Shown here: positions 26,601-34,054 of the stretch, one piece after another
How the letters are laid out: each line of letters starts with the position of its first letter
How positions within the stretch are numbered: the first letter of the stretch is position 1
Origin: an uncultured Myxococcales bacterium
GTDB lineage: Bacteria > Myxococcota_A > UBA9042
Direction: 5' to 3'
Assembly: GCA_903896545.1 (NCBI GenBank)
Contig: CAITYF010000198.1
Location: forward strand, 1 to 60,330
DNA length: 60,330 nt
The notes under the pieces: model-generated
The model's input: the letters and a program-made list of their open reading frames with translations, nothing else
Databases searched by the model: none
Told to the model about the DNA's origin: nothing
Program-made: the position numbers and the translations under genes

Positions 26601-29600
26601 GGTGAGGATTGCCTAACGTGCAGCCAGGACTGCGGTGCGTGCCCAGCCAAGACAAACGCCTCGCTTCTGGATCCGCCTTACCCGCGGGTCGTCACGCGTG
26701 ATGGCGGCGTGCCATCTGCCCAGTACGGCATTCGCCCCGTGGACGACGTGCGCCCATCCGCGCCGCCGATCCCCATCCGCGGACTCGTCGCGCACATGCC
26801 CGGCACGGGCGCGCTGGCGGGCGACCCGGACGCGCGGGCGCGCATCGACATCCTGAAAACGGGCGGTACGCTCGGTTCCGTCACCGACGGCGTCGGCGGC
26901 TCCGGCGCGATCAGCACGCGCAACGGCGCAGTCTCCAGCTTCGCCGCCGTCCGGCTGTTCTCAGACCGCACCATTCCCGGCGAAGCCAGCGTCGGCACCG
27001 GCTCCAATGGCGGCTTCACCGTCGCCGGCTGGGTGCGGCTGCCCACCGCAAACGCGGACATTGCGCAAGCGCTCGGTTCCGCTCAGGCCGTCTCGTGGCC
27101 GGGGCGCGCGCTCTACCAGCAGCTCTATACCCAGTACACGGTGTCGCGTCCCAAGGATTCGGGCGTGAAGCTGGCGTGCGCCAACAGCGACAGCTCGACG
27201 ATGCCGATTCGCATCTCCGCCGTGCAGGCCTACTACGGTGAAGCCATTGGTCCTGCTTTCCAGCCGCTGGACGGCTACACGCCGACGGTGAGTGAAGCCA
27301 GCTTCCGTGCGCTGACGAAGACGTACGCGTGCAGCTACCCGGATGTGCAAGGGATCGCGGAAGCGGCTTGCTTGGGCAAGACGGCCTGCACGGTCGACCC
27401 GTGGCTGGCTGCGGCAGATCCTTGCGCGGGCGTCTCAGGTGCGCAGGGCCCCGCGCGCCTGATGGTGCGGTACATCTGTGATGCGGCCGTGAGTTACGGT
27501 CCGCAGAATCCGGTGCTCAATTTGTCGGTTGAACCGAGCAGTCAAGGCGGCAAGCTGCGTCTGGACGTCGTCGGCGAGGCTACGCTGCGCTCGCAGTCCG
27601 CAATGCCGACCGGTGCGTGGACGCACGTCGCGTTGACGTTCGCGCCCAACCACCCGACGGCGAGTGGGGACACGCAGTCCGGGCGGATGGTGCTGGCGAT
27701 CGATGGCGCCGTCGTCGCGACTTCAGACCTGATGCGGATCGCGCCGCTGGTGGACTGGACGTGGGGCGCCGCGAAGCTGGGCAACATTCCGGCGACCCAT
27801 CCGGGCGCGTGCAACGGTTGCGGCAATGGCGAGGCGAGTTTTGACGTCGCTTCGTTTGCCGACTTTGACGACCTGATGCTCTATCAGCGCGCGCTCGATG
27901 CCGCTGAACTGAAGGCGCTCGTCGGCAAGCCCAATCTGGGCATCGCGCGCGTGTGGCCGAGTGTCGAGGCGAAGTCGCTGGTTCACGACGGGCTATGGAC
28001 GACCGGTGGCAAACCGACGCTCGTGCCGGTCACCGTGCCGCAAGTCCGCGATCCGGTGGCTTCCGTCAAGAACAAGGACGTTGCGCTGAGGGCGGACTTC
28101 GACGGCATCGCGGTGCCCAAGGGCGCGGTCCTGTCGCTGCCAGCGGAAGGCGAGGACCTCACGGGGCTGGCCAAGTGGACGTTCGCGGCGTGGATTCGCG
28201 CGGGCACAGTGACGGCCGGCACGACGCTGCTGGAAATGAAGCAAGGCGCGACGAGTCGTCTCAAGCTCGCGAGCGCGACGGCCTGCAACGGCCGCGCGCT
28301 GGAAGTCACGTTCCCCGATGGCACCAAGTTGGCGCAGACGAACTGCGACCACGTTCTGGGCGATGGCGCGTGGCAGTTTGTGACGGTGACGCAGCTGCAG
28401 TCGGGGCGTCGGTTGGAGCTGGACGGCGCGGTGGCGACAGGAACCGGTGCGTCCCAACTGTTCTCCTCCGCGCTCACCGGCGCGCGTGCACTCGTTGTGA
28501 CGTCTGCGGCTGACTTGGGCTGGGCCTCGCTCACCGATCGCCCGCTGACCCGTGACGAGTCGCAGATGCTGCGCGCGCAAGGGCCAGTGACCTGGCTGAG
28601 CGGTGCGGTGGTTGCGGCGATTGGCGGGACGACACCGCTGGATTGGAGCGCGTTCTCCAACTTCGCGAGTGGGACAAAGGCGGACGCGGTCACCGTCGTT
28701 TCGTCCAACGGCTCCGCGGTGAAGGCGTCCGACAACTTCAGCGCGTCAAGTCTGGGGCTCTACCGCTTGCTGGTACCGGCCAAGGGCAAGCTCGCGGCGC
28801 TGGATGACGGCGCGATGCGCCACGTGACCGTCGTCGAGACGATCATTTTGCCCGCGCTGACCAAGACGGGCGACAAGGCGCAGTACCTCCCGTTCCAGGC
28901 CGTGGCAGGCGGCAAGCTCGGCGTGGAGGCGCTGCTGGACTGCGTGTATGCCGCGCCCAAGACGGGCACCGCGTCCAGCCAGACGTGCAAGCTGATCGTC
29001 ACGCGCAAGACCAAGACCGCCACGGAAACCGCCGTGAGCGCGCCATTCGTGCTCAGCTTCAACGACGGCGAGGCGCGGGTGCGCTTGGCCGTTGCAGTGG
29101 GTGACACGCTCGCGGCCTCGCTTGGCTATCGGGGCAAGACGGCGACCAGCGCCATTGTCTACAGCGACAGCGCGGGCAGCCACACAGGTGCGGGCGTGAC
29201 GAACCTGCCGCTCACCGCGTGGTCGCCGCAAGCCGTTTCCGCCACCGTGACCGTGCCACCGGGCGATGCGTTCTACATCCCCGGCGTTCTTGCCGCGACC
29301 TCGTACTCCGGCGCGGCTCCCGCAACGCTGCTGAAAGGCGTGTACGACGTGCGGCTGTACCCGCGCGCTCTCGGTACCGGCGAGCGCTCCGCGACCGTGC
29401 AGTCGGGGTGCGCGTCGAGCCCGTGCGAAGTCGACAACCGCGTGTGTGTGGAGACGCCGGCCAGTGGCAATCAGCTGACCGCGGCGGCGTGTGGCGGTTG
29501 CAAGTCCGGATTCCACGAGACCAACGGCACCTGCGCCCCGCTGACGCAACAGGGGCAACTCTGCGTAGACGACAGCGTCTGCACGACGGGCCAGTGCAGT

Positions 29601-32135
29601 CGCCAAGTCGTCGCTTGGGAAAAAGACGCCAACGGTTCCTTCAGCATACCCAACTACTCGACTGACGCTTGGTGTACGTACAAGACCCCGACGGCGGCGT
29701 GCGGGAAGGAATGCCTGAAGCTCGGCAAAGCGTGCGGCAGCATGGGACCGTCGGATGAGCCTGGCTATGGCTGTCAGGCCAGCTGCATCCCCGACTTCAC
29801 ACCGGGCAAGGCAACGGGCACCTACGTCGGCTACTGCAACGGCTTTAGCTGCAGCGCGGACAAGAACTTCACGTGTCTGTGGCAACCGCCTGCGACGTTC
29901 AACGACCACTGCGTGAACAACGAGGACTGCGATGCGGGTGTTTGTGTCGACCGCACGACCAAGGTTTACGGCGTGACGACTGACGCGGGGACACTCACGC
30001 ACGGTCGCAATTACAGCGCCGGGCAGACGGATGCCTACTGGGATGGCCCCTACAGCGAATGCGCTGACAAAGCGGGCTGCGCGGTTCCCAACGAAGCCAG
30101 CGGCACGGACAAAGTCTGTGTTGCGGCAACTCAGGCCCAGTGCACGGCCGTCAACATGCAGTCTCGGTCCGTCACGGGCGAGAAGTGGGATGGCACGACC
30201 GTCTCCGCCTACGTTTGCGAAGCGTGCAGTGCGGAGATGTACAGCGGCAAGCCGCTTTACCACCAAGCCTGGTCGGTCATGTCGCCCGCCGCATGCAAGA
30301 CGCTGTACGACAACTACTTCGACCTGCTCACGACCAAGAACGGCGCGTTGGGTGTCTACGTCGGCAACACGTTTTACACCAAGGGCGCGATCTCCCCGCA
30401 TGGCGACATTTTGGACCAGGAGCCTTCGCTCGCCATCTTGCGTCGGCTGATCCTGAAGGATGCCGATCCGACGAGCACGCTGCAGCCAGAGACCATTTCC
30501 AACCTGCAGAAGGCTGGTATCGGCAACGATCTCATCGGCTGGGAGACGCTGCCAGAAGCGAACAAGCAAGCGTATCGCCGCAAGTACGTGGGCAGCTGCG
30601 GGTGGCAGTCCGGCTCGGCACAGTGCGGGCACGTGGACGTGTTCCCAATTGGCGCGTGCAACACGGCGTCCTACAAGTTCGCGAGTATGGACTACCTTTT
30701 GTCCTACGCCACGGTGAGCGACGGCGGCAAGACAGCCTACGCCGGAAACAGCGCCACGTACGCGTCTGCGTACTTTGACAGCAACCTGAACAAGCCCGTC
30801 TGTGTGCCGAGCAAGTACCCCAATGGCACGAAGTGCCCGCCACCGGGCAAGGAAACCGATCCGCAGTTCAGCCGCGACCAAGCGGGCAAGATGTGCGACT
30901 CCGGCTTCTGCGCGGCGGACAACCACGTCTGCGACACTGGCTTCAAGGTCTACGAGTCCATCTACGGTCAAGGTCGCAACGACGGGGAGTCTGGCGGCGG
31001 TGGGAACGACTTGGGTGCCATCGCGCTGAACCAGGATCAGGGCGCGCTCTTCCGCCTGCAGAAGGCCGATGGCTTGACGATCCCGCTGGAGGCTGGCACG
31101 ACGGACCGCCGCACGTTCTTGATGGAAGGCCACTCCAAGGAGTCCATCAGCCTGTTCGGCAAGACGCTGAACGTGCTCGACATGAGCGTGTCCATGTCGG
31201 CAACGCCGGGTGCAGCGGTCTCCAAGAAGCGCGCGTCGTTCAAGCAGGAGTTCCTGATTCTGGGTGTGCAGCCGCCGTCCTTGCCCAAACTGCCGAAGAT
31301 GAGCTGCGGCGGTTCGTCCTGGGAAAATGGCGAGTATTCGGGCGCGGGTTGTTCGCTGGTGCGGCAGTCCGTCGGCATCGGCGTGGAGAAGAAGTCCAAA
31401 GGCCAGACCGGGGAAGGCGAACACGGCACCGCGGGCAGCAAGTCCAGCGCGCAGTTTGGCGGCACGGGAACGGCAGACGCGGGCGGCTCGCTGGCGAATA
31501 TCGTCGACGCCAGTTCGGTTCAACTGGCCAGCTTCAAGATCCCGCTGCCGCTGAGCGAGTGCCCATCGACGTTGGACGGCTTCAAGATCGTCACCGGACG
31601 CGCGTGCTTCGCCAAGCAGACAACGATTGGTCCTGTGCCGTTCAAGGTGGAAGCGCAACTCTCCCCGGAAGCGTCGGTCGGCTTTGGCGCAGAACTGGAC
31701 AAGGACACGCTGGAGCCGGCCGCTGTCGTCACGCCGGCGGTGGGTCTTGCAGTGGAAATCAAGGGCGGCATCGGCGGGAGCGTCGGTCCGTTGGAGATCT
31801 TCGCCGGCATCAAGGCGGCCATCACGATTATCGAACTCGCGTTCCCGGTGAAATTCGCCATCGGCTTCAAGCAGGCGATGGACGTCGCGACCAACGCACC
31901 GGTCACAGACATGTGGGTGGTGCAGAAGCTCATCAAGAACGACATCGAAGTGACGTTCCTGAAGCTTGCGCTCGGACTCTTCTTTGACGTCGGCATCGGG
32001 CCGTTTACCGTTTCATTTGAGTACGAGTTCTTTGAATACGAAGGGATTCGCCTCGTCTGGGCGCTGGCGGAGGGCTTCGCCAGTCAGTCCAAGGTTGATT
32101 TCCAATGGGCGTTGCCGACGACGTCGGTCAAGTGA
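20661..32135 (+). CDS. Giant secreted multidomain protein A (RCC1-like, SUEL lectin, LamG, cysteine-rich)
   Basis: 3824 residues, first gene of operon A. ATG 20661 gives a signal peptide (basic RNTRR, hydrophobic core, cleavage near ALG-A at about residue 37). Order: RCC1-like propeller (about 109-380, DGxVxxWG motifs); GCCDG/CGW and DGCGG cysteine modules; a SUEL-type galactose-lectin domain (519-841) interrupted by a LamG-like domain (604-824); a second intact SUEL domain (844-941); about twenty Dicty_CTDC-like repeats (CDDGNPCT.D.C; 944-1530); DGCGG modules (1537-1874); somatomedin-B-like domain (1929-1967); LamG carrying a third SUEL insert (2040-2437); two more LamG-like regions (2470-2910); cysteine-rich part (2914-3434); beta-rich C-terminal domain (3434-3824). 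It has no lipobox. Lectin and LamG folds suggest glycan binding at the surface or in a matrix. It is paralogous to the giant at 45458. Confidence 0.85.
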   Translation: MAAVLALYRVWSRLSRNTRRWIAVLALFAGAFPSVALGAVCSPQTPSGTCSNSEEICHNGVCQLTACGRLGTWLDAYVEPWYVALYPFTLAAGQGIPQSAGYKSVCTSSDARFGYAVTADGSLVHWGYEPQIGSIGTVLSDPNNDAVHDAVQVACLTNAVAVLHADGTVTGWGRAGDPKWESYIVASPPAGMTNVAALAAGGMSGAALKADGTIQMWGWDEFGTYGVLNGQSGFKAIAGGSSNGGGNFIAIKTDGSVVLAAKDFDENGSPVDFAAPPAGMPSVIAVAIGRSQALAVGQDGAVYAWGSKAEAPPSDLKPVKQVAVFSATYSGQSGYSPLTSLFALQVDGTVRAWGGINPGGLTKVASLTGVNTLESHGGLALSCVGTCGAISPAGCCDGNNVHTCNALGQPSVSACANGSCGWDPGAQLYKCSTDGAPAPGSSPLQSCVCVPNCTNPDGSAKQCGGDGCGGTCGNGTCDDGDPCTVNDTCSGAACVAGLPFNCEDGNACTQDACAVATSYVTQSTCVKAPDGQLAKLTCPAGSTIAAISYAKHGELSGTCPDPGAGAGACVSADLKSWAELTCLGQNSCSLDAATIPPVLLPVTSGLAAHYDATVAASVTVDANGVVSAWLDLSGNSRDLAVSGQAPVYSTSLINGFAGINFDATDRRMVTAAFPITTSVTVFAVVQYRSPDPFGAIFHHGSRDNDWSLEQHGEKSADVTHFQSANDNDGDELSLANGTNYILSGRLDGDTRTYTSTTTGATLASASGSGNTVSPGDKVLYVGSSEVSEDSRAYIGELLYYDHALSDSDRTAVLDWLRAKWKLDTPTTCTGATQSLGVVATCTPTNSSALCAATVNENDLLTLSCPAGQAIVDIPFASYGQPVGTCPTVQPGQCDAPGALDIVKTACLGKGSCSVVGGNSVFGDPCGGVYKRLAVRAVCGPVSASCNHEPALGALCSDGSACTSGDFCQGSACVGGNLADCDDGNVCTADSCDPLAGCKYAASTGACSDGDVCTTGDTCLTSKCQPGTGAPNCDDGNPCSTDTCDSAAGCQHANAAAGTACDDGSDCTNNDVCTSGVCKGTGTVNCDDGNPCTRDDCLDANTCAPHTALADGKACTDGNLCHVGATCASASCQGWSLQACDDGNPCTDDSCNAATGCAAKPNTSGCSDNNACTTQDGCSGGACVGATVVECDDKNACTTDSCDAKLGCQHVNADGKTCDDGNLCTQTDVCTTGACAGSNPKNCSDGLSCTLDTCNAVLGCQHANSTEPCDDGDACTKGDACWQGTCIGGAKPACNDGNACTTDSCDAKLGCVFSANTNPCSDGSACTVGDVCAGGSCKPGAALACDDKNGCTADSCAPSTGCVHVNTTTACDDGKTCTVNDVCAKGSCAGVAKNCDDKNACTDDVCDDTKGCVSTPNAAPCDDGNPCTLKDACKAGKCASGSPNPCDDGNPCTEDYCEKKWAPYCFHDVEPKNYLACDDKSTCTTNDQCLGGNCTGGSYCQNASCALVSGQPACVCPAGQTQVASGSKSQPLKCCVPQCTGKTCGDDGCGGTCGTCTSEESCTAVNLTWSTQYYCAPKVACYGKVPTSFGCCDGKKLMTCNAPNSIATTDCAASGRYCGWDAGWGQYTCTADGATEASGAHPFKCPKAGVCTPDCTGKNCGPDGCGGTCGSCGTGQVCSLSKGKCFTPCDGAYPISGCVAQAPGDLDVVTYCPGIEAKATDATQVVCAAGQKAGWKTSEGRFVCGGTDTLPAGKSATCPKICSCGSGALTKTCGDNGCGTSCGTCPNGASCSTVGSSAGTCASCPSGQVATTQGACCTPSCKGCTYTNKKTGKCYAGYEYTKTCGDDGCGGSCGTCSGVGQGCTTAGTCAVATCTAAGVKSDGTCTGSALQYCTATELVSQDCATAGGTCKSSPFTGIRTCSVATTAHECAVNACNQNAAWSCQCDAACAGRGDCCDNFGTTCGVSLATGSCGDKNCSALAGEDCLTCSQDCGACPAKTNASLLDPPYPRVVTRDGGVPSAQYGIRPVDDVRPSAPPIPIRGLVAHMPGTGALAGDPDARARIDILKTGGTLGSVTDGVGGSGAISTRNGAVSSFAAVRLFSDRTIPGEASVGTGSNGGFTVAGWVRLPTANADIAQALGSAQAVSWPGRALYQQLYTQYTVSRPKDSGVKLACANSDSSTMPIRISAVQAYYGEAIGPAFQPLDGYTPTVSEASFRALTKTYACSYPDVQGIAEAACLGKTACTVDPWLAAADPCAGVSGAQGPARLMVRYICDAAVSYGPQNPVLNLSVEPSSQGGKLRLDVVGEATLRSQSAMPTGAWTHVALTFAPNHPTASGDTQSGRMVLAIDGAVVATSDLMRIAPLVDWTWGAAKLGNIPATHPGACNGCGNGEASFDVASFADFDDLMLYQRALDAAELKALVGKPNLGIARVWPSVEAKSLVHDGLWTTGGKPTLVPVTVPQVRDPVASVKNKDVALRADFDGIAVPKGAVLSLPAEGEDLTGLAKWTFAAWIRAGTVTAGTTLLEMKQGATSRLKLASATACNGRALEVTFPDGTKLAQTNCDHVLGDGAWQFVTVTQLQSGRRLELDGAVATGTGASQLFSSALTGARALVVTSAADLGWASLTDRPLTRDESQMLRAQGPVTWLSGAVVAAIGGTTPLDWSAFSNFASGTKADAVTVVSSNGSAVKASDNFSASSLGLYRLLVPAKGKLAALDDGAMRHVTVVETIILPALTKTGDKAQYLPFQAVAGGKLGVEALLDCVYAAPKTGTASSQTCKLIVTRKTKTATETAVSAPFVLSFNDGEARVRLAVAVGDTLAASLGYRGKTATSAIVYSDSAGSHTGAGVTNLPLTAWSPQAVSATVTVPPGDAFYIPGVLAATSYSGAAPATLLKGVYDVRLYPRALGTGERSATVQSGCASSPCEVDNRVCVETPASGNQLTAAACGGCKSGFHETNGTCAPLTQQGQLCVDDSVCTTGQCSRQVVAWEKDANGSFSIPNYSTDAWCTYKTPTAACGKECLKLGKACGSMGPSDEPGYGCQASCIPDFTPGKATGTYVGYCNGFSCSADKNFTCLWQPPATFNDHCVNNEDCDAGVCVDRTTKVYGVTTDAGTLTHGRNYSAGQTDAYWDGPYSECADKAGCAVPNEASGTDKVCVAATQAQCTAVNMQSRSVTGEKWDGTTVSAYVCEACSAEMYSGKPLYHQAWSVMSPAACKTLYDNYFDLLTTKNGALGVYVGNTFYTKGAISPHGDILDQEPSLAILRRLILKDADPTSTLQPETISNLQKAGIGNDLIGWETLPEANKQAYRRKYVGSCGWQSGSAQCGHVDVFPIGACNTASYKFASMDYLLSYATVSDGGKTAYAGNSATYASAYFDSNLNKPVCVPSKYPNGTKCPPPGKETDPQFSRDQAGKMCDSGFCAADNHVCDTGFKVYESIYGQGRNDGESGGGGNDLGAIALNQDQGALFRLQKADGLTIPLEAGTTDRRTFLMEGHSKESISLFGKTLNVLDMSVSMSATPGAAVSKKRASFKQEFLILGVQPPSLPKLPKMSCGGSSWENGEYSGAGCSLVRQSVGIGVEKKSKGQTGEGEHGTAGSKSSAQFGGTGTADAGGSLANIVDASSVQLASFKIPLPLSECPSTLDGFKIVTGRACFAKQTTIGPVPFKVEAQLSPEASVGFGAELDKDTLEPAAVVTPAVGLAVEIKGGIGGSVGPLEIFAGIKAAITIIELAFPVKFAIGFKQAMDVATNAPVTDMWVVQKLIKNDIEVTFLKLALGLFFDVGIGPFTVSFEYEFFEYEGIRLVWALAEGFASQSKVDFQWALPTTSVK
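23490..25060 (+). repeat. Coding array of Dicty_CTDC-like repeats
   Basis: About twenty units of roughly 70-80 bp encoding C-D-D-G-N-x-C-T-x-D-x-C in giant A. The unit resembles the extracellular-matrix repeat of Dictyostelium (PF00526). The GACGACGGCAAC core recurs so often that the DNA itself is a near-tandem repeat prone to recombination. Confidence 0.7.
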
Positions 32136-32146
32136 GGGGAGGAGCC

Positions 32147-34054
32147 ATGAAGCGTACCATCTTGGCCATCTGCCTGCTCGCGCTGGGTGTCGTTGCTGTG
32201 GCCTTCTGGTCGGTCGATCGATCGGCGCAGCGTCCCACGGTTGCGGTTGATGAAGCGGAGCACCGGCCGCCGGCGGATCACGTCGTGATTCCATCCGCGG
32301 CGCGATCGCAGCTGCCGCGCCTGCCGACTGGCACCGTGTTTTCCGCGCGCTACCTGTTTGACCTCGCGGCGCCCGCACCCCTTGGGCATATCGAAGTCGC
32401 GGTGCAGGGCAATCTGCAGCTGGCACAGGCTGTGCAGCGCGACGGCGTGACCTGGGTGCCGGCGCGCCTGCAAAACGTGTCGGTCCGCCTGAGCGATGCC
32501 GCGCGAAAGGTTCTCGACTTTCAAACCGACGATTCCGCACTGACGCACCCGTGGCTGCTCCGCGCCGATGACGACGGGCACGTGCGTGAAGTGCGGTTTG
32601 CGCCGGGTACGCCGCTCGCGGGGCAGTCGGTTCTGGCGGCATTCGCGTACGGGCTGCAGCTGGTGCGTCCCGCCGAGGCAAACTTGGCAAAGTGGGAGAC
32701 CGACGAGGCGGATGCCAACGGCGCGTTTCACGCGGCTTATGCGCGCGTCCCGTCCGGCAACGTGGTCAAGACGTGGTCGAGCGGCGATGCACGACCGGGT
32801 CAGCGCACCACGACGACCGCGACGCACACGTTGGACACGCTTGGGCTGCAGCACTTGCTCTTGGACGAGCGCGGTACGGCGTCCACTGGCAATCTCGACA
32901 CGCGGCAGTTTGTCGCCATGTCGCTCACCGTCGATCTGCTTCGCGCCGGGACGACCGACGGCCAATGGGCGCTGAACCTGCGTCCCGATGCGCTGCGGAC
33001 CTACACAGCGGCGACGGCGGCGGTGCACTGGCACGAGGACGCGCTGCCGAACCGCGCGTTTGCCGAGGTGCTCGCGGGTGTGCAGGCGCGCGCGGAGCAG
33101 ACGGACGCCGCGGGACGGGTGAACCTGCGCAATGAAATGACCCGTGCAATTGCAGCAGACCCCGCGACGGTGGTCCGTGTCGAGGCGCGGCTGCGCGAAC
33201 GAACGCTGTCGGAGCCCGCCGAACGCGTCGTCATTGCCGCGTTGGTTGGTGCGCGTACGGCGGCGGCGCAAACTGCGGTGGGCGCGCTCATCAAGGACCC
33301 CGAACTGGAGGAAGCGCTGCGCGTTCGCGTCCTGCAGTCCGCTTCGCTGATGACCAGTCCCAAGCCCGCTTTTGTCGCGACGTTGGTGGATCTGGTCGGG
33401 CTCTCTTCAGATCCGGCCTACCGCGGCGCCGTGGCGACGACCCTCGGCGCGTCGATCGCGTTTCTGGGCGAGCAGCACCCACAAGAAGCGCAGATCGCGA
33501 TCAACAAGTTCGTGGATCAAGCCGCCGTCGCGCTCGGCCAGCGCGGTGGTCACCACCCGTTTCAGGCGCCGTTGAGCACGCGCTTGGCGTGGCTGGCGGG
33601 CCTTGGCAATACCGGACACCCGGACGCGCTTCCGCTCATTCTCGGCGCGCTGACCGACCCGGACGAGCTTCTGCGTGGCGCGGCCGCACTTGCGCTGCGC
33701 CGTCAGGAGCCCGCCGCGTGCATCGATGCGATGGTGACGCGAATGGCCAAGGACTCGTCCGTCCACGTCCGTGAAAACGTGGTCGATGCCGCGCGAGACA
33801 TGGGCCCGGCCGTGACCGAAGCGCTGGTGAAGAAGGCGCTGTACTACGACGAGAGCGCCTTTGTGCGGTCTGCGGCGGCGTACACGCTCTCCGTCTGGAG
33901 CGCGGATTCGCCCGGCATGCGCGCGGTGCTGGTCGACGCGCTCAAGTACGAGAAGCATCCCGACGTGGCGGAGCGCCTCCAGAACTTCATCCAACAAGGC
34001 CGGGTCGCTGGCAGTCCGACGGTCATGGACAGCAAAGTGGGGGCACACCCATGA
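32147..34054 (+). CDS. HEAT-repeat protein A, vitellogenin-N-like layout
   Basis: 635 residues. ATG 32147 follows GGGGAGGAG and lies 11 nt after the stop of giant A. An N-terminal hydrophobic segment (residues 4-22) with no lipobox suggests a signal anchor or cleavable signal. Residues about 50-300 are beta-rich (TGTVFSARYLFDL, HIEVAVQGNLQL, WVPARLQNVSVRL, then FHAAYARV). Residues about 310-620 are paired helices of HEAT type (DPDELLRGAAALALRR, DSSVHVRENVVDAARDMG, ESAFVRSAAAYTLSVW). A beta-barrel-like N-part followed by a helical superhelix is the plan of the vitellogenin N-terminal/large lipid-transfer module; I infer only that resemblance. Paralogue at 56321. Genetic linkage to the giants suggests it binds, exports or loads them. 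Confidence 0.75.
   Translation: MKRTILAICLLALGVVAVAFWSVDRSAQRPTVAVDEAEHRPPADHVVIPSAARSQLPRLPTGTVFSARYLFDLAAPAPLGHIEVAVQGNLQLAQAVQRDGVTWVPARLQNVSVRLSDAARKVLDFQTDDSALTHPWLLRADDDGHVREVRFAPGTPLAGQSVLAAFAYGLQLVRPAEANLAKWETDEADANGAFHAAYARVPSGNVVKTWSSGDARPGQRTTTTATHTLDTLGLQHLLLDERGTASTGNLDTRQFVAMSLTVDLLRAGTTDGQWALNLRPDALRTYTAATAAVHWHEDALPNRAFAEVLAGVQARAEQTDAAGRVNLRNEMTRAIAADPATVVRVEARLRERTLSEPAERVVIAALVGARTAAAQTAVGALIKDPELEEALRVRVLQSASLMTSPKPAFVATLVDLVGLSSDPAYRGAVATTLGASIAFLGEQHPQEAQIAINKFVDQAAVALGQRGGHHPFQAPLSTRLAWLAGLGNTGHPDALPLILGALTDPDELLRGAAALALRRQEPAACIDAMVTRMAKDSSVHVRENVVDAARDMGPAVTEALVKKALYYDESAFVRSAAAYTLSVWSADSPGMRAVLVDALKYEKHPDVAERLQNFIQQGRVAGSPTVMDSKVGAHP

Noticed and set aside
28746..31658. 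A 970-codon minus-strand open frame
   Set aside because: Antisense shadow of giant A with the same low-complexity Arg/Ala composition; the plus strand encodes clear LamG-like and cysteine-rich domains.
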